A DNA stretch of 64,000 bases from Streptomyces xanthophaeus (GTDB taxonomy: Bacteria; Actinomycetota; Actinomycetes; Streptomycetales; Streptomycetaceae), in assembly GCF_030440515.1 (NCBI RefSeq), contig NZ_CP076543.1, positions 5,032,501-5,096,500 of the forward strand. The letters run 5' to 3'. The position numbers and the translations under genes are program-made. Below the pieces are notes generated by a model that was not told the DNA's origin, did no database searches, and was given only the letters and a program-made list of their open reading frames with translations. Positions 1 through 11,389 of this stretch are shown piece after piece (position 1 is the stretch's first letter; each line of letters starts with the position of its first letter).

Positions 1-2186
<2,186 letters not shown>

Positions 2187-2262
2187 TCAGTTGCTCGCGT
2201 CCACTGTGTTAGTTCTGAAATAACGAACAGCTGTGTTCATGCCAGCGTTCAAATTTCATAGT

Positions 2263-2381
2263 GTTTCGGTGGTCATAGCGTTAGGGAAACGCCCGGTTAC
2301 ATTCCGAACCCGGAAGCTAAGCCTTTCAGCGCCGATGGTACTGCAGGGGGGACCCTGTGGGAGAGTAGGACGCCGCCGAAC
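2263..2381 (+). rRNA. rrf: 5S ribosomal RNA
   Basis: A 5S rRNA begins about 75 bases after 23S. Its 5' end GTTTCGGTGG pairs with the 3' end CCGCCGAAC to form helix I, and the conserved CCGAACCCGGAAGCTAAG segment sits near 2305. Length is about 119 nt, as usual. The 2187-2262 spacer is the transcribed spacer and contains no tRNA gene. Confidence 0.96.
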
Positions 2382-2393
2382 AATCATTGTGGG

Positions 2394-2424
2394 AAAGCCC
2401 CGCACCTTATGGTGCGGGGCTTTT
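2394..2424 (+). terminator. rRNA operon terminator
   Basis: A 13-bp perfect stem (AAAGCCCCGCACC, loop TTAT, GGTGCGGGGCTTT) is followed by TTTTCTG. It lies 13 nt after 5S and ends the rRNA operon. The glyoxalase-like gene converges on it from the other side. Confidence 0.9.
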
Positions 2425-2456
2425 CTGCGTTCTGGGGTCACTGCATACCGGCCGGT

Positions 2457-2798
2457 TCAGGGGCCGATGTACTCGAAGACGCCGCCGTGGGGGTGCCGCA
2501 GCACCGCGCGGTGGCCGTTCGGAGTGGGCTGAATCGGCATGACGATGTCGGCTCCGCCTGCCTGAGCCTCCTCGACCGCGGCGTCCAGGTCGGTGACGAC
2601 GAGGGTCGCCGCCACTCCCGCCACCCGTTGCGCCGCCTCGTCGGGTCCCGCGAACAGGAGGAAGGGACCGACGCTCGCCAGAGTGACGCCGGCAAAGGCG
2701 AACCGTGATGCGGTGCTTCCGGTCAACTTCTCGTAGAAGGGCACAGCCGCGTCCAGATCCTCGACGCGCTGTCGTACGACCACTGAATCGATAGCCAT
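2457..2798 (-). CDS. VOC/glyoxalase-fold family protein
   Basis: This 113-residue protein has one vicinal-oxygen-chelate (glyoxalase/bleomycin-resistance) module. It opens with a beta strand and helix (SVVVRQRVEDLDAAVPFYEKL), as these domains do, and ends HPHGGVFEYI, where the last Glu is the usual metal-ligand position. Such proteins are small dimeric dioxygenases, isomerases or antibiotic-binding proteins, and the substrate cannot be told from sequence. The start is ATG at 2798, which has GAGG nine bases upstream; an ATG at 2807 is in frame but poorly spaced. It stands alone, convergent with the rRNA operon and 95 bp upstream of the DUF58 stop codon. Confidence 0.85.
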   Translation of the reverse strand: MAIDSVVVRQRVEDLDAAVPFYEKLTGSTASRFAFAGVTLASVGPFLLFAGPDEAAQRVAGVAATLVVTDLDAAVEEAQAGGADIVMPIQPTPNGHRAVLRHPHGGVFEYIGP

Positions 2799-2893
2799 GG
2801 TCGACATCCTCACAGCCCCGCACGTGCCCGTGAAGGTCGTTTCTGCCGTTCGCGATCGAAGATCGGAGATCGCAGGGCGGGCCCAGGGCTGTC

Positions 2894-4203
2894 CTAGAGG
2901 CGGCCGGCGGCCTTCAGTGCCAGGTAGGCGTCCGCCAGGGACGGGGCCAGGGTGTCCGGGGTGGCGTCGACGACGTGGACGCCGTGACGGGTGAGCTGGT
3001 CGGCCGTGCGGCGGCGCTGGGACTGGGTCTGGGTACCGGCGGCGGCCTCGTAGACCGCGTCCACCGTGCCACGTGAATTTGTCATGGCTGCGACATGAGG
3101 GTCGGCGACCGAAGCCAGCACGACCGTGTGGCGCTGCGTGAGGCGGGGGAGCACCGGGAGCAGGCCCTCTTCGATCGGGGCCGCGTCCAGGCTGGTCAGG
3201 AGGACCACCAGGGACCGGCGCGGGGCGTTGCGGAGGATGGTGGAGACCAGGGTCCTGGCGTCCGTCTCGACGAGCTCCGGTTCCAGCGTGGCCATCGCGT
3301 TGACGAACGACGGGAGGGTGTCGGCCGCCGAGCGGCCCTGGACCTGGGCGCGGGGGCGGCGGTCGTGGGCCAGGAGGTCCACGCGGTCGCCGGCGCGGGT
3401 GGCCAGGGCGGCGAGGAGCAGGGCCGCGTCCATCGCGGAGTCCAGGCGGGGGGCGTCGCCGACGCGGCCCGCCGAGGTGCGGCCGGTGTCCAGGCAGATG
3501 AGGATGTGCCGGTCGCGTTCGGGGCGCCAGGTGCGGACGGCCACCTTGTTCTGGCGGGCCGTGGCGCGCCAGTCGATGGAGCGGGTGTCGTCGCCGGGGA
3601 CGTAGTCGCGGAGGCTGTCGAACTCGGTGCCCTCGCCGCGGGTCAGGACGCTCGTACGGCCGTCCAGCTCGCGCAGGCGGGCCAGCCGGGACGGGAGGTG
3701 CTTGCGGCTGGTGAAGGGCGGCAGGACCCGGACGGTCCAGGGGGACACCTGGGAGCCCTGGCGGGCCCACAGGCCCAGCGGGCCGTAGGAGCGGATCGTG
3801 ACGCGGTCGGCCTGGCGGTCGCCGCGGCGGGTGGGCAGCAGCCGGGTGGTCAGCCGGCGGCGTTCGCCCGCGGGGACGACCACCTCGTGGCGGGACGCGG
3901 CGGTCTCGGTGCCCGGGAGCCAGCTGCTCGGGGGCCAGGCGTCGCGGATGCGGGCCCGGAGCTTGCGGCTGCCGGGGTTGGTGACGGTGAGGTGGACCTC
4001 CGCCGGTTCGCCGAGGCGGACCGACGTGTCTCCGGAGCGGGCCAGCACGAGGCCGCGTACGGGCGCCGCCAGGGCGCAGTCGAGCGCGCAGGCCAGGGCG
4101 ATCGGGCCGTTGACCGCGAGCATGCCGGTCCAGCTCGGTTCGAGGAGGCCGACCGGGATGCTGCCGAGGGCCGCCAGCAGGGCGGCGCGTCCGGTGAGGG
4201 CCA

Positions 4204-4204
<1 letters not shown>
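2894..4204 (-). CDS. DUF58 domain protein (MoxR-associated, vWA-like)
   Basis: This 436-residue protein has two hydrophobic segments at its N-terminus (about residues 5-45), then an immunoglobulin-like stretch, then the DUF58 core. The core signature is clear: GTEFDSLRDYVPGDDTRSIDW at about 205-225, followed by RTWRPERDRHILICLDTG, a von Willebrand A-like beta strand with Asp ligand. DUF58 proteins occur with MoxR AAA+ ATPases and are thought to be client or adaptor proteins in maturation of envelope or metal-dependent proteins. Its start overlaps the MoxR stop (TGATG), so the two are translationally coupled. It is the last gene of a five-gene minus-strand operon. Confidence 0.93.
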
Positions 4205-5186
<982 letters not shown>

Positions 5187-5190
<4 letters not shown>

Positions 5191-6491
5191 GACGTACGGA
5201 CCTCTCTTTCGAGGGCGTCGAGGTGGTCGGCGAGCGCGACGAGTGCCGCGTCGTCGGAGGGGGTGGTGCCGAAGAGGAGGGCGGCCACGTCGCGGGGCTC
5301 GCCGGTCAGGCGGGCGGAGACGGCCGGGGCCAGTGCCGCCGGGTCGTGGGCCTGGGTGTGCGGTACGCCGACCAGTGCGGCGAGGCGTTCGCGGGTGGCG
5401 GCGCGCAGCACGGTGGCGGCACGGTCGCGGGCGCCGGCCTTGCGGTAGAGGCGGGCGCGGCCCTCGGTGGCCTCGGAGGCGCGGATGGCGACGGGGAGCT
5501 TCTCGGTGACGAGGGGGCCCAGGCGCCGGGCGCGCCAGAGGGCGGCGAGGGCGGCGGCGACGAAGAGCTGGAGCAGGGCCCAGGACCAGCCGGCCGGGAT
5601 GAGGTCGAGGAGGCCCTTGTCCTCGCCGGAGGGCGCGGTGCCGGGGTCGGAGTCCGCGAGGGACGGCAGGTACCAGACGAGGTCCGGTCGGGAGCCGAGG
5701 AGTTGGAGGGCGAGGGAGGCGTTGCCCTCGTCGGCGAGGGACTCGTTGAGGAGGATCGTCTCGGAGCCGAGGAGGACCGTGTCGCCGCCGGTGGGGCCGG
5801 TGGGGAGGACGAGGAGGGTGGGGTCGCCGCCGCTGGGGTAGCAGGCGGTGGCTCCGGGGAGGGCTGTGGTGTAGCGGAGGCCGCCGCCGGTGTCGGCGCG
5901 GCCGGCCGAGGTGGCGGCGGGCAGGGTGCAGCGGGGGTCGGGGCGGTCCGTGTCGGCGTCGCCCGCGGTGTGCACGCCGGGGGAGAGGTCGGTGAGGCTG
6001 TGGCTGCTGGGGGCGAGGAGGACGGTGCGGCCGCCGGAGAGGTCGATGGCCGAGCGGATGACGCCGCGCTGGGTGGCGCCGAGCCGGTCGGGGTCGGTGA
6101 CCAGGAGGGTGGTGCGGGGGCCGGCGGCGTCGGCGGCTTCGCGGGCGGTGGTGACGACGCGGGTGGTGACGCCGCGTTCCTTCAGGAGCTCGGCGACGGC
6201 GCGGCTGCCGGAGGGGTCGGCGGTGCGGGGGTCGAGGTAGCCGTGGCGGGTGCCGGAGTTGAGGGCGGCCGTGGCGACGGCGCCGGCCGCCAGGACGGCC
6301 ACGGCGATGAGGGCGCGGCGGATCTGGCGCAGGCGCCGGGTGCGCGAGTCGCCAGCTGCGGCTGCGGGCGCGGCTGCGGCTGCGCTGGGCGCGGGGTCGT
6401 GGCCGGGGGTGCTGCCCCCGGACTCCCGTGCGTCGAGCACCGGCGGGGCCGGAGTTGCCGTCGGCGGGGCCGGATCGGTCGGGCCGGTCAT
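5187..6491 (-). CDS. DUF4350 domain membrane protein
   Basis: This 434-residue protein starts with a Pro/Ala-rich cytoplasmic tail (about 1-55). A transmembrane helix follows (ALIAVAVLAAGAVATAAL), then an extracytoplasmic DUF4350 domain that resembles the GATase-like fold of ABC-type auxiliary proteins (DPSGSRAVAELLKERGVTTRV, then LLVTDP). A second transmembrane helix (WALLQLFVAAALAALW) is near 315, and a cytoplasmic alpha-helical region ends the protein. It overlaps the DUF4129 gene upstream (ATGA) and the MoxR gene downstream. The family is found beside MoxR/DUF58/DUF4129 genes in actinobacteria; its biochemical role is unknown. Confidence 0.9.
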
Positions 6492-7168
6492 GCGGTGGGT
6501 CCCGTCAGCAGCGGCTTTGCGCGGTCCAGGGTGAGGTCGAGGGCGCGCAGGCGGGCGTACGTGTCGGCGTCGGCGGTGCGGCCGCCGTAGGTGACGTCGT
6601 CGAAGGTACGGGCGGCGGCGCGGAGTTCCGCGGCATGGTCGGGGAGGGAGACCGCGGCTTCGGAGGCGGCCTCGTCGGCGGTGCGTCCGGGGCGCGGGTC
6701 GAGCAGGGTGCGCTCCTCCAGGGAGCGGACGACGGCGCGCATGCGCTCCTGGACGGCCTCGGTCCAGCGGCCGGCGGCGGCGTGGGCGTCGGCGGCGGTG
6801 CGGTGGTCGGCGGCGCTGCGGGTGCCGTCGGCGAAGAGGACGCCGGCGCCGGCGGCGATCCGGCCGGGGGTGCCGAGGCGCCACCAGAGGGCGCCGACGG
6901 CGAGGATCACGAGGAGGAGGATCACGACGAGGCCGAAGCCGCCTCCGGGGGTGGCTCCGGAGGCGGCGCCGAGCATGTCGTCGAGCCAGTCGAAGAACTT
7001 GCGCAGGGCGCGGTCGAACAGGCTCGGGTCGTTCTCGTGGTACATCGGCTTGGACAGTTCGCGCTCGGCCGCTTCCCTGGCGGGTCCGCGCGGTGTCGTC
7101 ACCGGTGGTGTCTCGGCGCTCGGCAGGAGCGCCGTGGCGCGGGTGATGAGGCCCCCCGTACTCATCAT
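6488..7168 (-). CDS. DUF4129 domain membrane protein
   Basis: This 226-residue protein carries a single transmembrane helix (FGLVVILLLVILAVGALWW, about 77-95). The C-terminal DUF4129 segment follows, with ADHRTAADAHAAAGRWTEAVQERMRAVV and the later ERTLLDPRPGRTADEAA region typical of the family, which is often fused to transglutaminase-like proteins elsewhere. The N-terminus (about 1-70) contains an amphipathic stretch before the membrane helix. No strong ribosome-binding site precedes its start, and it lies seven bases after the upstream membrane-protein gene, so coupling or read-through is likely. Its function is unknown; context ties it to the MoxR system. Confidence 0.88.
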   Translation of the reverse strand: MMSTGGLITRATALLPSAETPPVTTPRGPAREAAERELSKPMYHENDPSLFDRALRKFFDWLDDMLGAASGATPGGGFGLVVILLLVILAVGALWWRLGTPGRIAAGAGVLFADGTRSAADHRTAADAHAAAGRWTEAVQERMRAVVRSLEERTLLDPRPGRTADEAASEAAVSLPDHAAELRAAARTFDDVTYGGRTADADTYARLRALDLTLDRAKPLLTGPTA

Positions 7169-7175
7169 CTGTGCG

Positions 7176-8420
7176 TCAGCCTCCGGTCGTGCCGTAGTTC
7201 TCGAGGCCGGCGGCCCGGGCGAGCTCCAGGTCGAGGCCCTCGCGGCGGATGCGCTGGTCGACGTACAGGAGCACGGTGACGCCGGACTGGAAGGGCATGA
7301 CGATGGTCTGCGCGATGATCAGGCCGATCGCGGGGGCGATCAGTGCGCCCCAGCTGGTCATGCCGCTGCCGTCCTCCATGGCGTCGAGGCCGCCGCTGAA
7401 GGCGAAGAGGCTCATGATCTGGAACGGGGCCACGATCATGCCCGAGATGAAGAAGGCGATGACGGTGGTGAGCAGCGTGATGCCGAAGATGCGCCACCAG
7501 GTGTCCTTGACGAGCTTCGAGGAGCGCGCGAAGGACTTGAAGAGGGTGCTCTTCTCCAGCATCAGGGCGGGCGAGGCCAGGGTGAACTTGATGCCCAGCC
7601 AGACCATGAGCGGCAGCCACACGGCGAAGCCGAGGAGGGCGAGGCCGACGGATTCGGTGAGGACGCCCGGCAGGATCAGTACGGCGCCGAGCAGGATGGC
7701 GCCGAGGGCCATCAGCAGGGTGAGCCCTATCAGGCGCAGCAGCTGGGGGCGGGCCTCGCGCCAGGCGTCGGAGACCGAGGACTGCTGGCCGAGCACGGCG
7801 CGGCTGAAGACCATCGTGAGCATCGCGGTGACCACGATGGTTCCGAGGACCTGGATGAGCTGGACCACCGCGGAGGCGGCGAAGGTGCTGCCGAGCGAGT
7901 CGATGATCTCTTCCGGGCCGGCGTTCGGGTCCGTGGCGAAGGCGAGGTCGTCCAGCATGAGCTTCTGGACGATGACGCTGATCACCTGGACGACGGTGGC
8001 CACGACGAGGGTGATCGGCAGTACCGCACGCCAGTGGGTGCGCATGGTGGCGACCGCGCCGTCGAGGATCTCGCCGAGGCCCAGGGGCCGCAGGGGGATC
8101 ACTCCGGGCTTGGCGGCGGGGGACTGGCCCCACTGGCCGGGGCCGCCCGGGTAGCCGTACTGGGGGCCGTACTGGCCCGTCTGAGGGGTGCCTGGCTGCT
8201 GGCCCCAGCCCGTGGTGGGCTGCGGCTGTGCCTGCGGGGCCTCGGGCGGCGTGGTGCCCGGGCTCGACCACTGACCGGGCGGTGGCTGCTCGGCGGACCA
8301 CTTCGGGTCGCCGGCGGGCGGTGTGGGCTGTGCGGGCTGTTGCGCGCCGCTTTCGGTGCCCGGCCGCTCGCCGTCGGACGGAGAGGATCCGGGCGTAGCC
8401 CAGCCCGGAGAGTCGTTCAT
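7176..8420 (-). CDS. polytopic membrane protein, GPDP membrane-domain-like
   Basis: This 414-residue protein begins with a disordered Pro/Gln/Gly-rich tail of about 120 residues. A membrane domain follows with about six hydrophobic helices and the motif PLGLGEILDGAVATMRTHWRAVL, typical of the glycerophosphodiester-phosphodiesterase membrane domain or DUF7847 group. No catalytic domain is attached. ATG at 8420 is chosen because AAGGAG lies five bases upstream; the GTG six bases earlier has no room for a site. It heads the operon with DUF4129, DUF4350, MoxR and DUF58, and is divergent from mtrA, which suggests an envelope function. Confidence 0.85.
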   Translation of the reverse strand: MNDSPGWATPGSSPSDGERPGTESGAQQPAQPTPPAGDPKWSAEQPPPGQWSSPGTTPPEAPQAQPQPTTGWGQQPGTPQTGQYGPQYGYPGGPGQWGQSPAAKPGVIPLRPLGLGEILDGAVATMRTHWRAVLPITLVVATVVQVISVIVQKLMLDDLAFATDPNAGPEEIIDSLGSTFAASAVVQLIQVLGTIVVTAMLTMVFSRAVLGQQSSVSDAWREARPQLLRLIGLTLLMALGAILLGAVLILPGVLTESVGLALLGFAVWLPLMVWLGIKFTLASPALMLEKSTLFKSFARSSKLVKDTWWRIFGITLLTTVIAFFISGMIVAPFQIMSLFAFSGGLDAMEDGSGMTSWGALIAPAIGLIIAQTIVMPFQSGVTVLLYVDQRIRREGLDLELARAAGLENYGTTGG

Positions 8421-8733
8421 CGTCACTCCTTCATGTGCGCCTGCCGCGGCGGGGCGCTGGTCGCTGCCATCGTGCCACGTGGGGGGCCCGAACGGAGTAG
8501 GGGGTGGGCGGCGGATCGGGTGCGGTGGCGGGGTGGAAAGGGTCGGTCCGGGGCGATCCCGACCGGTCGGACGGTCCCGGGCGGTGCTGCGGGGTCTTCG
8601 ATGCCCGTACCTTCAATAGTCGCCCCGTTCGGGGGCAGACTGGTGGAGCTGATCTCGACGCAGGTCCGAGGGGCGATTTCCAGCCCTTTTGGCTGTGGGA
8701 CAGCTCACCGCCGGGTAACGATTAGCTAATGGG
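8421..8733. promoter_or_regulatory. divergent promoter region, membrane operon / mtrA
   Basis: These 313 bases carry no gene. The most striking element is the perfect 10-bp palindrome ATTAGCTAAT at 8721-8730, directly before the mtrA ATG at 8734 and AT-rich against its surroundings. GTAACG at 8715-8720 precedes it. TTAGCT or TAGCTA within the palindrome sits where a -10 box would give a leaderless or nearly leaderless mtrA transcript. Autoregulation through this site is only a guess. Confidence 0.45.
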
Positions 8734-9423
8734 ATGATGTCAACCATGAAGGGACGCGTCCTTGTCGTCGACGACGACACCGCGCTGGCCGAGATGCTCG
8801 GCATTGTGCTGCGTGGAGAAGGTTTTGAGCCGTCGTTCGTAGCGGACGGTGACAAGGCACTTGCTGCCTTCCGGGAGGCGAAGCCGGACCTGGTGCTGCT
8901 CGACCTCATGCTGCCCGGGAGGGACGGCATAGAGGTCTGCCGCCTGATCCGGGCCGAGTCCGGCGTGCCGATCGTCATGCTCACCGCGAAGAGCGACACG
9001 GTCGATGTCGTCGTGGGTCTGGAGTCCGGGGCCGACGACTACATCGTGAAGCCGTTCAAGCCGAAGGAGCTGGTGGCCCGCATCCGGGCCCGTCTGCGCC
9101 GGTCGGAGGAGCCCGCGCCCGAGCAGCTGGCCATCGGTGACCTGGTCATCGACGTGGCCGGGCACTCGGTCAAGCGGGACGGTGCCTCGATCGCGCTGAC
9201 CCCGCTCGAGTTCGACCTGCTGGTCGCGCTCGCGCGCAAGCCCTGGCAGGTGTTCACCCGTGAGGTGCTGCTGGAGCAGGTCTGGGGTTACCGGCACGCG
9301 GCGGACACCCGCCTGGTCAACGTGCACGTGCAGCGTCTGCGCTCCAAGGTCGAGAAGGATCCGGAGCGCCCCGAGATCGTCGTGACGGTGCGTGGTGTCG
9401 GCTACAAGGCCGGACCCAGCTGA
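8734..9423 (+). CDS. mtrA: response regulator MtrA
   Basis: This 229-residue OmpR-family response regulator has a receiver domain (about 6-118) with acidic pocket VVDDD at 11-15, phosphoacceptor Asp57 (LVLLDLMLP) and Lys in IVKPFKP. A winged-helix DNA-binding domain follows, ending TVRGVGYKAGPS. The sequence is the near-invariant actinobacterial MtrA. With MtrB it controls cell-wall and division genes and, in Streptomyces, development and antibiotic production. Its stop codon is one base from the likely mtrB start, and lpqB follows, the classic mtrAB-lpqB operon. Confidence 0.98.
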   Translation: MMSTMKGRVLVVDDDTALAEMLGIVLRGEGFEPSFVADGDKALAAFREAKPDLVLLDLMLPGRDGIEVCRLIRAESGVPIVMLTAKSDTVDVVVGLESGADDYIVKPFKPKELVARIRARLRRSEEPAPEQLAIGDLVIDVAGHSVKRDGASIALTPLEFDLLVALARKPWQVFTREVLLEQVWGYRHAADTRLVNVHVQRLRSKVEKDPERPEIVVTVRGVGYKAGPS

Positions 9424-9424
9424 C

Positions 9425-11389
9425 GTGCAGTCCGGTACGTCCGGCATGTCCGGCAGGGCCCACGGCGGCTTCCGCCCGTGGAAGCTGCGCTTCGGCCGGC
9501 TGTTCCGGGACCGGGCGTCGAGCAGCCGGGTCCTGCGGCTGTTCGTACGCCTGGCGCGGCGGCCGCTGCTTCCGGCTGTCCGGTTGTGGCGGCGCAACAT
9601 CCAGCTCCGCGTGGTCGCCGCCACCCTGCTGATCTCGCTCGCCGTGGTCCTCGCCCTGGGGTTCGTCGTCATCGCCCAGGTCAGCAAGGGTCTCCTCGAC
9701 GCCAAGGAGGAGGCGGCGCAGAGCCAGGCCGCGGGCGGGTTCGCGGTGGCGCAGGAGAAGGCCAACGCCCCGGCCACGGTGGACGGGCCCGACGCCACCG
9801 ACAACAGGGTCGGCCGGGACGCCAGTACGTGGATGAACTCCCTGGTCAAGCAGTTGGCCAGTGGCGGGCAGACGGCCTTCGAGGTCGTCGCGCTGGGTGC
9901 GGGCACGGGTGATGAGGCGCTGCCCGGGACGCAGGGCGTCAAGGGCGCCCGGGCCTCCGGCAACGTGGACCCGACCGCCAGTGTCCCGCTGCCGCTGCGC
10001 CGGGCCGTCAACCGTGCCACCGGCGCCTTCAAGACCTTCTCCGAGATCCGGTACACCAGCGGGGACGGGGCGAAGGAGCCCGAGCCGGCGCTGGTCATCG
10101 GCAAGCGGCTCTCGGACATCAACGGCGACCCGTACGACCTGTACTACCTCTTCCCGCTGACGCAGGAGGAGGAGTCCCTCAACCTGATCAAGGTCACCAT
10201 CGTGACCGCGGGCCTGTTCGTCGTCGTCCTGCTCTGCGGCATCGCCTGGCTCGTCGTACGCCAGGTGGTGACCCCGGTCCGGATGGCCGCGGGCATCGCC
10301 GAGCGGCTTTCGGCCGGGCGGCTGCAGGAGCGGATGAAGGTCACCGGTGAGGACGACATCGCGCGCCTCGGCGAGGCCTTCAACAAGATGGCCCAGAACC
10401 TCCAGAACAAGATCCAGCAGCTGGAGGAGCTGTCCCGGATGCAGCGCCGTTTCGTCTCGGACGTCTCGCACGAGCTGCGCACCCCGCTGACGACGGTCCG
10501 GATGGCCGCCGACGTCATCCACGACGCCCGGGTCGACTTCGACCCGATCACCGCGCGCTCCGCCGAGCTGCTCGCCGGGCAGCTCGACCGGTTCGAGTCG
10601 CTCCTCGCCGACCTGCTGGAGATCAGCCGCTTCGACGCCGGGGCGGCGGCCCTGGAGGCCGAGCCCATCGACCTGCGTGACGTCGTCCGCCGGGTCATCG
10701 ACGGGGCCGAGCCGCTCGCCGAGCACAAGGGCACCCGGATCCGGGTCCTGGGCGACACCCAGCCGGTCATCGCCGAGGCCGACGCCCGGCGGGTGGAGCG
10801 GGTGCTGCGCAATCTGGTCGTCAACGCCGTGGAGCACGGCGAGGGCCGCGACGTGGTGGTCCGGCTGGCGTCCGCGGGCGGGGCCGTCGCCGTCGCCGTA
10901 CGGGACTACGGGGTCGGGCTGAAGCCCGGCGAGGCCACCCGCGTGTTCAACCGCTTCTGGCGGGCCGACCCGGCGCGGGCGCGCACGACCGGCGGGACCG
11001 GCCTCGGCCTGTCGATCGCCGTCGAGGACGCCCGGCTGCACGGGGGCTGGCTGCAGGCCTGGGGCGAGCCGGGCGGCGGCTCGCAGTTCCGCCTGACGCT
11101 GCCGCGCACGGCCGACGAGCCGCTGCGGGGCTCGCCCATCCCGCTGGAGCCCGAGGACTCCCGGGCCAACCGCGCCAACCGGGCCAGGGCCGCGGCCGAG
11201 GCCGCGGGCGGCGCGGCGGAGCGCACGCCCGCCGACGCGGGCGACCGCTCGTCGATACCGCCGCGCTCGCCCGTCGCCGGAGCGATGCCGGTGCCCGCCG
11301 ACCCGACGGCCCTGCCGGGCAACGGGGCCCGGGTCGTGGCCCGCCCGGCCGAGCAGGCACAACAGGAGGACCGAGCCGATGGACGCTGA
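9425..11389 (+). CDS. mtrB: sensor histidine kinase MtrB
   Basis: This 654-residue membrane kinase has a basic N-terminus, TM1 (VVAATLLISLAVVLALGFVVIA), an extracytoplasmic sensor loop of about 170 residues, TM2 (TIVTAGLFVVVLLCGIAWLVV), a HAMP domain, a HisKA domain with His349 in SDVSHELRTPL, and a HATPase domain with NLVVNAVEHG and a G box GTGLGLSI. The Pro/Ala-rich C-terminal tail is probably disordered. GTG at 9425 immediately follows the mtrA stop and is preferred; ATG at 9446 would remove seven residues and neither has a convincing ribosome-binding site. Its last bases overlap lpqB. It phosphorylates MtrA. Confidence 0.96.
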   Translation: MQSGTSGMSGRAHGGFRPWKLRFGRLFRDRASSSRVLRLFVRLARRPLLPAVRLWRRNIQLRVVAATLLISLAVVLALGFVVIAQVSKGLLDAKEEAAQSQAAGGFAVAQEKANAPATVDGPDATDNRVGRDASTWMNSLVKQLASGGQTAFEVVALGAGTGDEALPGTQGVKGARASGNVDPTASVPLPLRRAVNRATGAFKTFSEIRYTSGDGAKEPEPALVIGKRLSDINGDPYDLYYLFPLTQEEESLNLIKVTIVTAGLFVVVLLCGIAWLVVRQVVTPVRMAAGIAERLSAGRLQERMKVTGEDDIARLGEAFNKMAQNLQNKIQQLEELSRMQRRFVSDVSHELRTPLTTVRMAADVIHDARVDFDPITARSAELLAGQLDRFESLLADLLEISRFDAGAAALEAEPIDLRDVVRRVIDGAEPLAEHKGTRIRVLGDTQPVIAEADARRVERVLRNLVVNAVEHGEGRDVVVRLASAGGAVAVAVRDYGVGLKPGEATRVFNRFWRADPARARTTGGTGLGLSIAVEDARLHGGWLQAWGEPGGGSQFRLTLPRTADEPLRGSPIPLEPEDSRANRANRARAAAEAAGGAAERTPADAGDRSSIPPRSPVAGAMPVPADPTALPGNGARVVARPAEQAQQEDRADGR

